Part shown: positions 1 through 8,456 of the stretch, piece by piece
Layout of the letters: each line of letters begins with the position of its first letter
Position numbering within the stretch: the first letter of the stretch is position 1
Assembly (NCBI GenBank): GCA_021798795.1
Contig: JAJZBR010000014.1
Location: forward strand, 1-35,499
DNA length: 35,499 nt
Source: Pseudomonadota bacterium
GTDB taxonomy: Bacteria > Pseudomonadota > Gammaproteobacteria > JAKAQQ01
Direction: 5' to 3'
Notes under the pieces: generated by a model
Seen by the model: the letters and a program-made list of their open reading frames with translations, nothing else
The model's database searches: none
Told to the model about the DNA's origin: nothing
Translations under genes and position numbers: made by a program

Positions 1-1565
1 GTCACTCTCAACCGGTAGAGGCGATCACCCGTTGTCCCGAGGGCAATCCCCTGCTCGCCGGAAAGCTGTTCGACCAGCTGGCTCGAGACGAGATCACCTT
101 CCAGCTTGAGCTCGTGCCGTTTCATGAGGTTGATTACGGTTTCATAGTAGAGCTGCCGGTGGACCGGGCTTTCCATCGGGGATTGAACCTGCGCCTCATA
201 CAACGTAGGATAGCGCGTCCGTCGACTCAGGGCGACTTGAACGAAGAAGCTCAATGCAACCGCCAGCATGGTGGGTACGATGAGGTGATACCCCCCGGTC
301 ATCTCGGTGACCATGATCAGAGCAGCTATCGGTACCCGTGCCGCCCCAGCGAAAACCGCTGCCATGCCAACCACGGCTAAAGCTGTCTCATTGACGTGGT
401 GGATGCCGACCCAGTGTAAAAACCCGGATGCGGCGGCACCCAGGAAAACCCCTACGAAGAGGGTCGGTGCGAAAACTCCCCCGGATCCGCCCGAGCCGAT
501 TGTGAAAGAGAGTGTCACGATCTTCCCGATCATAAGAAGGAGGAGAACTCCTACTGAAAAACCCGCCGCGCCCTCGAGGGCCAGCTGCATGTAGCCGTAC
601 CCGCCACCCAGGATTCCGGGCAGGACGGCTCCGATCAGGCCTACGAACAGTCCACCGATCGCCGGTTTGAAATGGTTCGGGATGCGGATACGCCGGAAAA
701 AATCCCGGATCCCATAGAAGACGTTGGGTAACACGGCACCGATCATCCCGGCCAGGATGCCCAGGATGCCGTACCACACCAGGTTGAGCGGGGTTCCGAA
801 GGTGGTCTTCGGGAGAACGAAGAGCGGGGTCCACCCTTCAATGCTCCCGGTGACTGCGTAGGCCACGGCCGAGGCGATCAGAGTGTAAAGCAGGGCGTCA
901 CCTTCGAAGGCCACTCCGGAGTAAAGGATTTCGACAGCGAAGATCGCGGTTCCGAGCGGGCTTTTGAAAATGGCGGACAGCCCTGCTGCGACGCCCATGA
1001 GAACCACGTAGCGACGTTCCTTTTCGGAGAGCTGGCAACATCCGCCGACAATCGATCCTATTCCTGCTGCAATCTGCGCGGTGGGACCTTCGCGTCCCGC
1101 CGAACCGCCGGAACCAATCGTGATGGCGCTGGCCAGACTCTTGACCAGGGGAACCCGCGGCCGGATGTATCCATTGCGTTCGTGGAAGGCTTGTACGACC
1201 GCATCGGTGCCGTGGCCTTCCGCTTCGGGTGCAAACGTATAGACGAGGAATCCGGCCAGAAGACCGCCTACCGTTGTGGCGAGCGGTATTCTCCAGTAAA
1301 AATGAAAACCCGGGAGCTTCATGGAATGACTGGCAGTGGCGACGGTCAGAAAGCGGTATCCGGACAGAGGGGTCAGAATCAGGACCTCTCCCATGTGGAG
1401 CAACCAGAGAAAGAGTTGTGCACCGAGCCCGCCAATCAGACCCAGAAATACGGCAAAGAGGATGAGTCGCGGGATCGGGTCAAGCCGGTTGAGCCAACGG
1501 AAGGTCAGTATTGATCTGATGTCTTGAAACAGGGCGGTTCGCCGAACGATCCGTTCGTTCTTCAT
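1..1565 (-). CDS. CLC-family chloride channel or Cl-/H+ antiporter (C-terminus outside window)
   Basis: Translating the minus strand from the ATG at 1565 gives about 521 residues that stay open to the window edge, so the C-terminus is missing. It is a polytopic inner-membrane protein that moves chloride. Visible CLC signatures are the gating motif GREGP (about residues 157-161, gating Glu at 159) inside GSGGSAGREGP, and the second anion-site motif GSGGSGGVFAP. The usual GSGIP motif is replaced by GHGTD (about 118-121). The position matching E203 of E. coli ClcA, the internal proton glutamate, appears to be Ile213 in the string FAVEIL, so it may act as a channel or a weakly coupled exchanger. 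After the last helix there is a soluble tail of unknown type. It shares the strand of the upstream hydrogenase-like operon but is separated from it by about 414 bp and a hairpin, so it is probably its own unit. Confidence 0.9.
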   Translation of the reverse strand, partial: MKNERIVRRTALFQDIRSILTFRWLNRLDPIPRLILFAVFLGLIGGLGAQLFLWLLHMGEVLILTPLSGYRFLTVATASHSMKLPGFHFYWRIPLATTVGGLLAGFLVYTFAPEAEGHGTDAVVQAFHERNGYIRPRVPLVKSLASAITIGSGGSAGREGPTAQIAAGIGSIVGGCCQLSEKERRYVVLMGVAAGLSAIFKSPLGTAIFAVEILYSGVAFEGDALLYTLIASAVAYAVTGSIEGWTPLFVLPKTTFGTPLNLVWYGILGILAGMIGAVLPNVFYGIRDFFRRIRIPNHFKPAIGGLFVGLIGAVLPGILGGGYGYMQLALEGAAGFSVGVLLLLMIGKIVTLSFTIGSGGSGGVFAPTLFVGVFLGAAASGFLHWVGIHHVNETALAVVGMAAVFAGAARVPIAALIMVTEMTGGYHLIVPTMLAVALSFFVQVALSRRTRYPTLYEAQVQSPMESPVHRQLYYETVINLMKRHELKLEGDLVSSQLVEQLSGEQGIALGTTGDRLYRLRV

Positions 1566-1625
1566 GGATGTGTTTGATGAGAGCGCACTGGATTTGTTGT
1601 GATGGCGAGAGACGTCCATCGCCTC

Positions 1626-1631
1626 ATTATA
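1626..1631 (-). promoter_or_regulatory. Candidate -10 element of the CLC gene
   Basis: The minus strand reads TATAAT here, a perfect sigma-70 -10 hexamer about 60 bases upstream of the CLC start codon. No good -35 hexamer lies 16-18 bases further upstream, so this is a weak call based on the -10 alone. Confidence 0.3.
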
Positions 1632-1800
1632 AGTACGCTCGAACCTGGGGTTGGGTTGATTGAGCGGACCCGTCCGGCTACCGCCGGGTTCATCCTGCCG
1701 TCTCCAGGGTCGTGTTTGTCGGGCTTGAGGTGCGAGAGACCTTACGGCGGATCCGGACCTGGGGTTTGCGTGCGAGAGAGAACAGGCAACGGTTTGGGTT

Positions 1801-1843
1801 GAAAAACCGAAGCTGGCCATCGGCGGCCGGAGCTGATTTTTTT
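1801..1843. terminator. Bidirectional rho-independent-like terminator after the Ehr operon
   Basis: An inverted repeat pairs AGCTGGCC (1811-1818) with GGCC-gg-AGCT (1825-1834), giving 8 base pairs with a 2-base bulge and a 6-base loop. On the plus strand it is followed by seven T (1837-1843). On the minus strand it is followed by TCGG and five T (complement of 1802-1806). It lies about 140 bases after the hyfB-like stop on the minus strand, the direction in which it would be useful. Confidence 0.5.
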
Positions 1844-1979
1844 ATGCCAGGTGAAATGTCATGCCGTGATTTTCGAATCGGTTGGCTTGACGTCATGTCA
1901 CGACGCGTTCGTGAGGGTGTCTGCACCAAAGACAGGCGGATGCGCAGGTTCGGGTCGGATCCAAGAAGAAGAGCCGGGG

Positions 1980-3977
1980 CTAGGAGCCCGGCCAGAAAAG
2001 CACGAGCGCGAAAGCCACGAGGAGTACGAATCCGATATAGGCCAGGTAGGCACTCATTTTCCCGTTCTGTAAAAAACGCAGCCTGCCGGCCAGAAAGCGC
2101 ACACCCGTTGTCGCGGGTTGAAACAAAAGCGGACCAAAAATGGGAGCATGACTGTAGTCGAAATCGAGCTGCTTCAGGAAATAGGGCTGCTCACCGAAAG
2201 TGCGCCGCACCGCATTTCGGGGGCGATAGATGAAACTGTAGAACACACGCAGGGCATTCGAGAAGGCAAAGGCCGTTGTCGCGCCGGCGTGGGCTGCAGA
2301 TTCGTCTCCGCCACACCAAAGTGGCGTCCGGCGTATCTTGAAAGCCCTCGTTCCCGTGTAGAGGAGAGCCAGTGGAATGAGTGCCAGAAGCGGCCAGGCG
2401 AGTACGAGTTCGGCGGGCGAGATGAAAGCGAAGTGTGTGCTGAGCGGGATCAGCAGCCATCCGTGCACGAGCGGGATGGATTTCCCGCCTATGATCGAGT
2501 TTGCTGCCTCGCCCATGAGAGGCAGCCATCCGATGAGACTCACCGCGAAAATGGGAACTGCCAGTCCGTTGAGCAGGATGGCAAGACGAATGATCCAGGG
2601 AAGAGGGCGTCTGGTCTCCGGTGGGTTCGGATCCGTTTTCAGGGCCGGCAGGCCGAGCAGACCCACTCCAGCGAGTTTGACCATGGTGGCGAGTCCGATG
2701 GCTGCGGTGAGCGCGAGTCCCGCACCCGCCAGAGCCAGGGCGATCCGAGCTCCCGCGCCCGCGATCACAAAATCATGGAAGAGGGTCTGGAACAGGTACC
2801 ACTCACTTACGAAGCCGATAGTCGGTGGCAGGGCGGCGAGGCTCATCACCGCAAAGAGGGCTCCCAGTCCGAGGGTCCAGGGCGCGCTCCGGAAAAGCGC
2901 ATCCGGACGGATCTCGTCGGATCCCGTGAGGCGGTGAGCGGCATCAGCGGTAAAAAAGAGAGTACCCTTCGCGAGGCTGTGTCCCATGAGCTGGATCAAT
3001 CCCACGATCCAGGCCATGGCTGCGAGCGTATCGTGTCCAAAGCCCCTGAAAATCAGGGCTGCACCGAGGGCGGCCACTGCGATCCCGGCATTCTCGGCGG
3101 ATGAAAAGGCAAGCAGTCTCAGCCAGTCGTCTTGCTGAAAGGCGTAGAGTCCGGTCAAAACCGCGGTCACAATTCCGATTGCAAGCAGCACGATCCCAAG
3201 ATCAGCGAGCCAGGGAGGCTGACCGAGCCACCCGATGAGCGCACGACCGAGGACAAAGTAGGCAGCATTGAGAAGGATTCCCGAGAAGAGAGCCCCGCTT
3301 GCCCCACTGCCGGAGCCGTATGCACCCGGGTACCATTCGTAAAAGGGCAGGAGGCCGAGTTTGGCTCCGCAACCTGCGATCCAAAGAAGTGCCAGGACAA
3401 AACCCATGGTTGAGCCGAGATCGGCCCACCCCTGCCCGTAGGCCGCAAAGCGCCAGCTTGGACCGAGCAGGAGGATGCCGAAGAGCAGTGCCACGGCGCC
3501 GGTTTCGAGGAGTGCCAGCATGAAGAGGGTGTTGCGTCCGGATTCCGGCGTCTCGTGCTCCGAAAGAAGCATCATTGCCCCGCCAAATCCCATGCACTCC
3601 CAGGCGATCAGGAAGCCCGGGCCATTCTGGAGACCCACGACCCCGAGTGCTCCGAGGAGAGCCAGCGCGGCACCGGCCGCGAATCCGCGTCGGCCGCTGC
3701 GTCCACCCAACGCGACGGCAAACCCGGCGGGGAGCCAGGCTGGAAGCATGAGCCATAAGGCTGCGGGATCCGCGCGCCAGTCGATCGGCCAGGTTCCGAT
3801 CCAGTCGATGGTCCGGGTGGCGGTTCCGCCTGGCAGGCTCGCCGCGGTCGCCCAAGTGGCGAGGAGCACACCGGCCAGGAGACATCTTTGGGCAGAGCGG
3901 GGTCTCCCGGCGATATCGAGTATGAGCGCCCCTGCCCAAAGGAGTGATGCCGCAAGAAATCCGTCCAGTGGAGACAT
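1980..3977 (-). CDS. hyfB: HyfB-like proton-pumping antiporter subunit (NuoL/M/N family)
   Basis: This 665-residue integral membrane protein is the last gene of the six-gene hydrogenase-4-like operon. It belongs to the Mrp antiporter/NuoL-M-N family, thought to carry protons or sodium across the membrane. The family glutamate sits in the helix around WECMGFGG, and a lysine sits in GAKLGLLPFYEWYPGAYG, followed by the SGALFSG region. Both are the charged residues expected in the ion channel. Many hydrophobic helices run to the C-terminus. The frame extends upstream to 4208, but the ATG at 3977 (MSPLDGF) is the better start. It begins one base after the stop of the iron-sulfur subunit gene, and the extra upstream residues look non-membrane and overlap that gene. 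The gene order (B last) differs from E. coli hyf. Confidence 0.88.
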   Translation of the reverse strand: MSPLDGFLAASLLWAGALILDIAGRPRSAQRCLLAGVLLATWATAASLPGGTATRTIDWIGTWPIDWRADPAALWLMLPAWLPAGFAVALGGRSGRRGFAAGAALALLGALGVVGLQNGPGFLIAWECMGFGGAMMLLSEHETPESGRNTLFMLALLETGAVALLFGILLLGPSWRFAAYGQGWADLGSTMGFVLALLWIAGCGAKLGLLPFYEWYPGAYGSGSGASGALFSGILLNAAYFVLGRALIGWLGQPPWLADLGIVLLAIGIVTAVLTGLYAFQQDDWLRLLAFSSAENAGIAVAALGAALIFRGFGHDTLAAMAWIVGLIQLMGHSLAKGTLFFTADAAHRLTGSDEIRPDALFRSAPWTLGLGALFAVMSLAALPPTIGFVSEWYLFQTLFHDFVIAGAGARIALALAGAGLALTAAIGLATMVKLAGVGLLGLPALKTDPNPPETRRPLPWIIRLAILLNGLAVPIFAVSLIGWLPLMGEAANSIIGGKSIPLVHGWLLIPLSTHFAFISPAELVLAWPLLALIPLALLYTGTRAFKIRRTPLWCGGDESAAHAGATTAFAFSNALRVFYSFIYRPRNAVRRTFGEQPYFLKQLDFDYSHAPIFGPLLFQPATTGVRFLAGRLRFLQNGKMSAYLAYIGFVLLVAFALVLFWPGS

Positions 3978-3978
3978 T

Positions 3979-4785
3979 TCAGGGCGTCTCCAGCTGACCG
4001 CACTGCACGCGCGCGGGTCGCCTGTCGAGTAAAACCAGCAAGGCGTCCAGGATGGCTGCGGGATTGGGCGGGCAGCCCGGCAACCAGAGATCGACCGGGA
4101 GGATGCCCTGGAGGCCCTGATGGCAGGCATAACCGCCACCCGCGATTCCACCGCCTGTGGCACAGGTTCCCGTCGCCATGACAAAGCGGGGTTCGGGCAT
4201 GGCTTCATAGGTCCTAAGGAGCGGCTCGCGCATGGCGATCGTGACGGGACCTGTGACCAGCAGAAGATCCGCGAAACGTGGTGAGGGGGTGAAGAAGATG
4301 CCGAGACGGTGGAGGTTGTAGAACGGATTCAAAAGCGCCTCAAGTTCCGATTCGCACCCGTTGCACGAGCCGGCGTCGAGGTGACGAATGTGGAGGCTTC
4401 GTTTGAGTTCACGCGGTACCCGGCGGGGTGTGGGCTTGGGCCCATCGGTTGGTTCCGAGCCCGCTTCGCGAAAGATGAGATCGGCCCGGTCCCGGACGGC
4501 GAATGCCCACTCGGCGCTGGGTTCGAATGCGCCGGTCGGGCAGACTTCGGTGCAGCGTTGGCAGCTGATGCACCGCGCATAGTCTATCCCCGTCCGCCCC
4601 TCCGGACTCTGAGTGATGGCGCCGGTTGGGCAGGCTGACACACAATCGCTGCAGCCTGCTTCGCAGCGCGCGGGGTGGAAGCGGGGCATGCCGTAGACAC
4701 CCTTCTGCCCGTCGTCTCCCGGATCTTCGGGCCACGGGGTGGTTACCCTGCCCGAACGCAATCCAAACCATGCCCAGTTGATCAT
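3979..4785 (-). CDS. hyfI: Ferredoxin-fused NuoB/HyfI-like iron-sulfur subunit
   Basis: This 268-residue protein fuses a two-[4Fe-4S] ferredoxin (HyfH/NuoI-like) to a NuoB/hydrogenase small-subunit domain. It would pass electrons within the peripheral arm of the complex. Ferredoxin cysteines are C41, C45, C48, C52 and C72, C75, C78, C82. The NuoB-like part keeps all four cluster ligands: C141 and C144 (CNGCE), C208 (GTC) and C238 (PGCPP). The electron chain to the large subunit therefore looks intact even though that subunit lacks the nickel ligands. An AGGTGG ribosome site sits 7 bases before the ATG at 4785. The ATG at 4791 would be only one base from it, so 4785 is preferred. It lies between the large subunit and hyfB-like genes with very short gaps. 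Confidence 0.9.
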   Translation of the reverse strand: MINWAWFGLRSGRVTTPWPEDPGDDGQKGVYGMPRFHPARCEAGCSDCVSACPTGAITQSPEGRTGIDYARCISCQRCTEVCPTGAFEPSAEWAFAVRDRADLIFREAGSEPTDGPKPTPRRVPRELKRSLHIRHLDAGSCNGCESELEALLNPFYNLHRLGIFFTPSPRFADLLLVTGPVTIAMREPLLRTYEAMPEPRFVMATGTCATGGGIAGGGYACHQGLQGILPVDLWLPGCPPNPAAILDALLVLLDRRPARVQCGQLETP

Positions 4786-4799
4786 TGGCATTCCACCTC

Positions 4800-6305
4800 T
4801 TACCGGTCCGCGCCAGCGATCGACAGACCAAAACTGGCTTCATTGATGGCGTAATCCATGAGATTCGTATCCTCTACGGTGAAGGGAAAGACGCGCCAGT
4901 TCGAAAAAGACGGATCCTTGATCTTGACGCGTTCAAAAATCTCCCGCTTGGGGTCGTAGTGAACCGCGTAATAGAGCGCGCCCCGCGTTCCTTCGCTCCA
5001 GCCGAGACCCTCGCCCTCGGGATCCGGATCCGACTGGGCCTGATCGGTTCGGATGGGACCCGGCTCGATCAGTTCGAGACATTGGCGGAGGAGAGTGAGC
5101 GATACCCGGATCTCATCCCGACGGATGCAGGCGCGTGCCCACGCGTCGCCTGCAGATTGCATCGGGATCTCGATGCGCAAGTCGCTGTAGCCCGAATAAG
5201 GAAGATCGCGCCTGAGATCGCGATCCATTCCGCTGGCCCTTTCGACGGGCCCGGTCGCACCCTGATCGAATGCGATCTCGCGTGTGAGCCGTCCCGTACC
5301 GATCAGTCGATCGAGATAGCTCCGGGTATCGTCGAGTTTGCCCAAATAGAGGGTGACATCGGCCTCGATCGCATCGAGCGCAACCGGTAGGGAGGTGAGG
5401 TCAAGATCGCGTCTCAGACCACCGACGCACAAGATGCCGCGCAGGAAACGGCTCCCGGTGAGCGCCCCATTGATCTGCCTCACCTGTTCTTCAAGCCAAT
5501 GGCCCTGGGCATCGGCTACCTTGAGTGTGGTCATCTTTGCCAGTGCACCGAAGTAATGCAGATGATTGGTGAGTCGCTCGAGTTCCGCGAGAATGACACG
5601 GATCCATACGGCACGGCGAGGGGGACCCCACCCGAGGGCGATCTCGCACGCCTGGCAGTAGGCCAGGGCGTGTGCGACGGAATCCGTTCCGGATATGCGC
5701 TCCGAGAGGATCGCGCCCGTGGGCAAGCTGGATCCTTCGAAGCGTTGTTCCATTCCCCGATGTTTGTAAAATAGCCGCGGATGATAGTGAAGGATGCCTT
5801 CACCGATGTAGAAAAAAAGAAACTGTGCGGATTCGGCGATATCCGCCCTGACCGGCCCGAAGGGCAGCCGCTGGATTTCGGGCCCGATCATCGCGGGGAC
5901 CCTGGGAGGCGCTTCGGCGAACTGGATCGGCAGATCAGGAGGTGCCTGGAGCATGGGATGGACGTGTGCCGCCCCTTCGTGGAGTACCAGAGGATAGGGT
6001 TCGGGGTGTCCATCGATATCGAGACCGAAGAGATCGTGCATCTCGCGCTCATACCAGCCCATGAACGGAAAGCGGTTCGCGAGCGACGGAAGCCGATTCC
6101 CATCCGGACGGACGCGCAGCATGAGATAGGGATGCCCAGCCCCCTGGCTCAGGCAATAGAGCACTTCGAGGCCCCCATCCCGCATTTTCCGGGCGTAGGC
6201 CATGCGCAGGCGACGATGGGGATCCAGGTCTCGGGTGGGCAGGAGCTCACCCAGGGTCGCGAGTAAATCGGCTGCCGAAACGATGCGCGCGGTGCACGGA
6301 CGCAT
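4800..6305 (-). CDS. hyfG: HyfG-like large subunit lacking [NiFe] ligands (NuoCD-type, Ehr complex)
   Basis: This 501-residue protein joins a NuoC-like N-terminal domain (about 1-140) to a NuoD/hydrogenase-3/4 large-subunit domain. In true group 4 [NiFe] hydrogenases the metal is held by two CxxC pairs. Here the first site reads ERISGTDSV (residues 202-210), with Ser205 and Asp208 where cysteines are expected. The C-terminus reads SFGLSIAGADR and ends there like NuoD, with Ser495 and Gly498 at the second pair. No nickel site can form as in hydrogenases. Such subunits are known from energy-converting-hydrogenase-related (Ehr) complexes, whose substrates are mostly unknown; that assignment is inference here. 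Its ATG overlaps the stop of the hyfF-like gene (ATGA), so the two are translationally coupled. Confidence 0.88.
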   Translation of the reverse strand: MRPCTARIVSAADLLATLGELLPTRDLDPHRRLRMAYARKMRDGGLEVLYCLSQGAGHPYLMLRVRPDGNRLPSLANRFPFMGWYEREMHDLFGLDIDGHPEPYPLVLHEGAAHVHPMLQAPPDLPIQFAEAPPRVPAMIGPEIQRLPFGPVRADIAESAQFLFFYIGEGILHYHPRLFYKHRGMEQRFEGSSLPTGAILSERISGTDSVAHALAYCQACEIALGWGPPRRAVWIRVILAELERLTNHLHYFGALAKMTTLKVADAQGHWLEEQVRQINGALTGSRFLRGILCVGGLRRDLDLTSLPVALDAIEADVTLYLGKLDDTRSYLDRLIGTGRLTREIAFDQGATGPVERASGMDRDLRRDLPYSGYSDLRIEIPMQSAGDAWARACIRRDEIRVSLTLLRQCLELIEPGPIRTDQAQSDPDPEGEGLGWSEGTRGALYYAVHYDPKREIFERVKIKDPSFSNWRVFPFTVEDTNLMDYAINEASFGLSIAGADR

Positions 6306-7762
6306 CAGTTGGGCTCAAAGTGGCGCGCAATGGCGCTGAGGTAGATCCAGACCGGATGCGGCCACCACAGGCCGAGCACGAGGACCGCCCCGACGGATAA
6401 AGCCAGCGGGGCAACCTGGGTCCAGTGGAGCGTGGTATCGGGGATCTGGGCGGGCATCGGGCCAAAATACATGAACCGGAAGTGTTTCAGAAAACCGATG
6501 AACACAACGATCAGGAGAATCCCTGTCCAAGCGACCGCCCAAGCGTTGGGACCGGCCATCCCCCCGCGCAGGAGTGTGACCTCGCCCCAAAAGAGGCCGA
6601 AGGGTGGTGCGCCTGTGATCGCGAGGGCTGCCGCGAGCCAAAGGGCGCCGCTCACCGGGAAATAATCGAGCACCCGTCTGATTTTAGTAATTCGTTTGCT
6701 GTGATAGGCATGCAGAGCGTTGCCTGCCCCGAAGAAAACCGCGGATTTCGTGAGTGCATGATTGAGCATCTGGTAGAGCGCACCGATCACGCCAAAAGGC
6801 GCGCCAAACCCGAAACCGATGGCCATGATCCCCATGTGTTCGAGGCTCGAATAAGCCGCCAGTCGCTTGATGAGCCTCTGACGGGTGATGAACAGCGCAG
6901 CGATCAGGAGGCTCAGGGCGCCCAAGGCGATGAGCGTCGTCTGGGCATAGGAATAAACCGGACTGCGCCGCAGAACCTCGAGGTAACGCACCACACCCAG
7001 CATGGCGCAGTTGAGGAGCGCACCCGACAGAAGGGCCGAGACCGGTGCCGGTGCTTCGCTATGGGCGTCCGGAAGCCAGGTGTGCATGGGCGCCAGACCG
7101 ACTTTCGTCCCGAACCCGATGAGCACGAGAAGGAATGCGAACAGGATCAGGACCGGATTGGCTCCGGGTGCGAAGGCGGCGAAACGACTCCAGGTCATGT
7201 TGTAGGTGGGTCCGATGGCGAATGTTCCGGCCCAGTAGAACAGGACGGTTCCAAGTAGCGCGAGTGACAACCCGGCTGAGGCGATAATGACGTATTTCCA
7301 GGCTGCCTCGATCGTTTCGGGTGCGCGCTGGAAGGCGACCAGAAACGCACTCGTGATGGTCGTGAGTTCGATCGTGATCCAGAACAGACCCGGATTGTTC
7401 TGGATCGGGGCCAAAAACAGGGTCAGGGCAAAAGCGGAGAACAGGGCATAAAACCGGTTCAACCTTGCGGATTCTTCGCGCATGCCGCGCATGTAACCGA
7501 TCGCGTGAATGGATGCGAGGAGATAGACGAGTGCGGTGCAGAGCATGACCCAAAGCCCTAGCGGATTCAAGAGAAGGTAGTGATGGAAGGTTTCCACGCC
7601 ATGAGATGGTGTCCTTGCGAGCAGCACTCCGACCAGCACACAGTCAACTGCGGCCGCGGTCAGATTGAGTGCTTCGGCAACGCGGCCGGAGGGGATGAGC
7701 CAGCAGCCGATTGACGACAGGGCGGTGATCGCAAATAGCAAGCCGACCAGAATCCAGAGCAT
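6305..7762 (-). CDS. hyfF: HyfF-like proton-pumping antiporter subunit (NuoL/M/N family)
   Basis: This 485-residue polytopic membrane protein is the second antiporter-like subunit of the complex. The family's channel residues are present: a glutamate in TIELTTITSAF, a lysine in FGTKVGLAPMHTWLPDAH, and the EAPAPVSALLSG segment, with a further conserved lysine region around LNHALTKSAVFF. These are the hallmarks of the proton-translocating NuoL/M/N fold. It starts 4 bases after the hyfE-like stop, and its stop overlaps the large-subunit start. Having two antiporter-type subunits (this and hyfB-like) suggests the complex moves several ions per turnover; that is inference from the family. Confidence 0.92.
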   Translation of the reverse strand: MLWILVGLLFAITALSSIGCWLIPSGRVAEALNLTAAAVDCVLVGVLLARTPSHGVETFHHYLLLNPLGLWVMLCTALVYLLASIHAIGYMRGMREESARLNRFYALFSAFALTLFLAPIQNNPGLFWITIELTTITSAFLVAFQRAPETIEAAWKYVIIASAGLSLALLGTVLFYWAGTFAIGPTYNMTWSRFAAFAPGANPVLILFAFLLVLIGFGTKVGLAPMHTWLPDAHSEAPAPVSALLSGALLNCAMLGVVRYLEVLRRSPVYSYAQTTLIALGALSLLIAALFITRQRLIKRLAAYSSLEHMGIMAIGFGFGAPFGVIGALYQMLNHALTKSAVFFGAGNALHAYHSKRITKIRRVLDYFPVSGALWLAAALAITGAPPFGLFWGEVTLLRGGMAGPNAWAVAWTGILLIVVFIGFLKHFRFMYFGPMPAQIPDTTLHWTQVAPLALSVGAVLVLGLWWPHPVWIYLSAIARHFEPN

Positions 7763-7766
7763 GGCT

Positions 7767-8447
7767 TCAGCCCACCAGCCGTCTCAGCGCGCGGCTGTCG
7801 GTCGAGCCGACTTCAGTCTTGAGATAGCGCACCAGAATCCCGAACGTCACCACGATGATCAGAAGATCGAACAGGATCACGAGCTCCAAAAGGAGCGGCA
7901 TGCCCGGCATCAGGATCTGCGAACCCAGAAAAATCCCGTTTTCGATGACGAGCAGTCCGAGCAGGTGGCTCAGCGCTTCGGTTCGAAGCACGAGCATCAG
8001 AAACCCGATCAGCGTGATGGCAAAAAGCGTGGTCAGCGCCATCCATATGGTCGGATCGGGGACGCTCCCGCTGGGGGCGAGATGGAGCGCCATGCCGTAA
8101 GCGAGCAACACGAGCAAGGCACCCAGAACCATGCTGGTACTGGATTGGATAAGTGGCGCGAACTCGCGACCGAGATGCGCCTGATCGAGAATCTTGATCA
8201 GCAGGTAGGGCAGAACTGTGCCGCGCAGGAGAGCGGTCAGGATCGCGATGGCGATCAGTTCCGGGAAATGTCCGGCGATTCCGATGAAGGCGGACAGGAC
8301 GGCGATCACCCAGGATTGGATTGCAAAGGCAAGAATGTGATTCTTGATCCAGTGGGAGGCCAGCATCACAAAAGAGAGAATGAGCGCCGTGATGGTCAGG
8401 AGGCTGAAAACAGCCGAGACGGTACCGTTCAGGTGAAGGATCGGCAT
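7767..8447 (-). CDS. hyfE: HyfE-like membrane subunit (NuoK-related)
   Basis: This 226-residue, very hydrophobic protein resembles HyfE of hydrogenase-4, whose C-terminal part is related to NuoK. It would form part of the membrane arm. Several helices are evident, and a NuoK-like segment near the C-terminus carries glutamates within hydrophobic stretches (GLLVIENGIFL and LLLELVILFDLL). It lies 9 bases after the hyfC-like stop and 4 bases before the hyfF-like start, with an AGGGTG ribosome site partly inside the preceding stop region. The short charged C-terminus ends at about residue 226, a normal length for HyfE. Confidence 0.88.
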   Translation of the reverse strand: MPILHLNGTVSAVFSLLTITALILSFVMLASHWIKNHILAFAIQSWVIAVLSAFIGIAGHFPELIAIAILTALLRGTVLPYLLIKILDQAHLGREFAPLIQSSTSMVLGALLVLLAYGMALHLAPSGSVPDPTIWMALTTLFAITLIGFLMLVLRTEALSHLLGLLVIENGIFLGSQILMPGMPLLLELVILFDLLIIVVTFGILVRYLKTEVGSTDSRALRRLVG

Positions 8448-8456
8448 TCGGGCACC

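Larger units (their letters stand above)
1566..1979. other. Intergenic spacer between the CLC gene and the hydrogenase-like operon
   Basis: This stretch of about 414 bases has no convincing gene: the short open frames have no recognisable features or ribosome sites. It holds the candidate CLC -10 element near 1626 and a terminator-like hairpin at 1801-1843. I see nothing else in it. Confidence 0.6.

Noticed and set aside
2118-3104. Plus-strand open frame of about 330 codons
   Set aside because: Antisense to the hyfB-like gene with low-complexity charged sequence and no family match.
3978-4208. Upstream extension of the hyfB-like gene
   Set aside because: It overlaps the end of the iron-sulfur subunit gene, has no membrane segment, and the ATG at 3977 gives the natural one-base spacing.
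4800-6305. Large subunit as an active [NiFe] hydrogenase
   Set aside because: All four nickel-binding cysteine positions are replaced, and no maturation genes are in the window.
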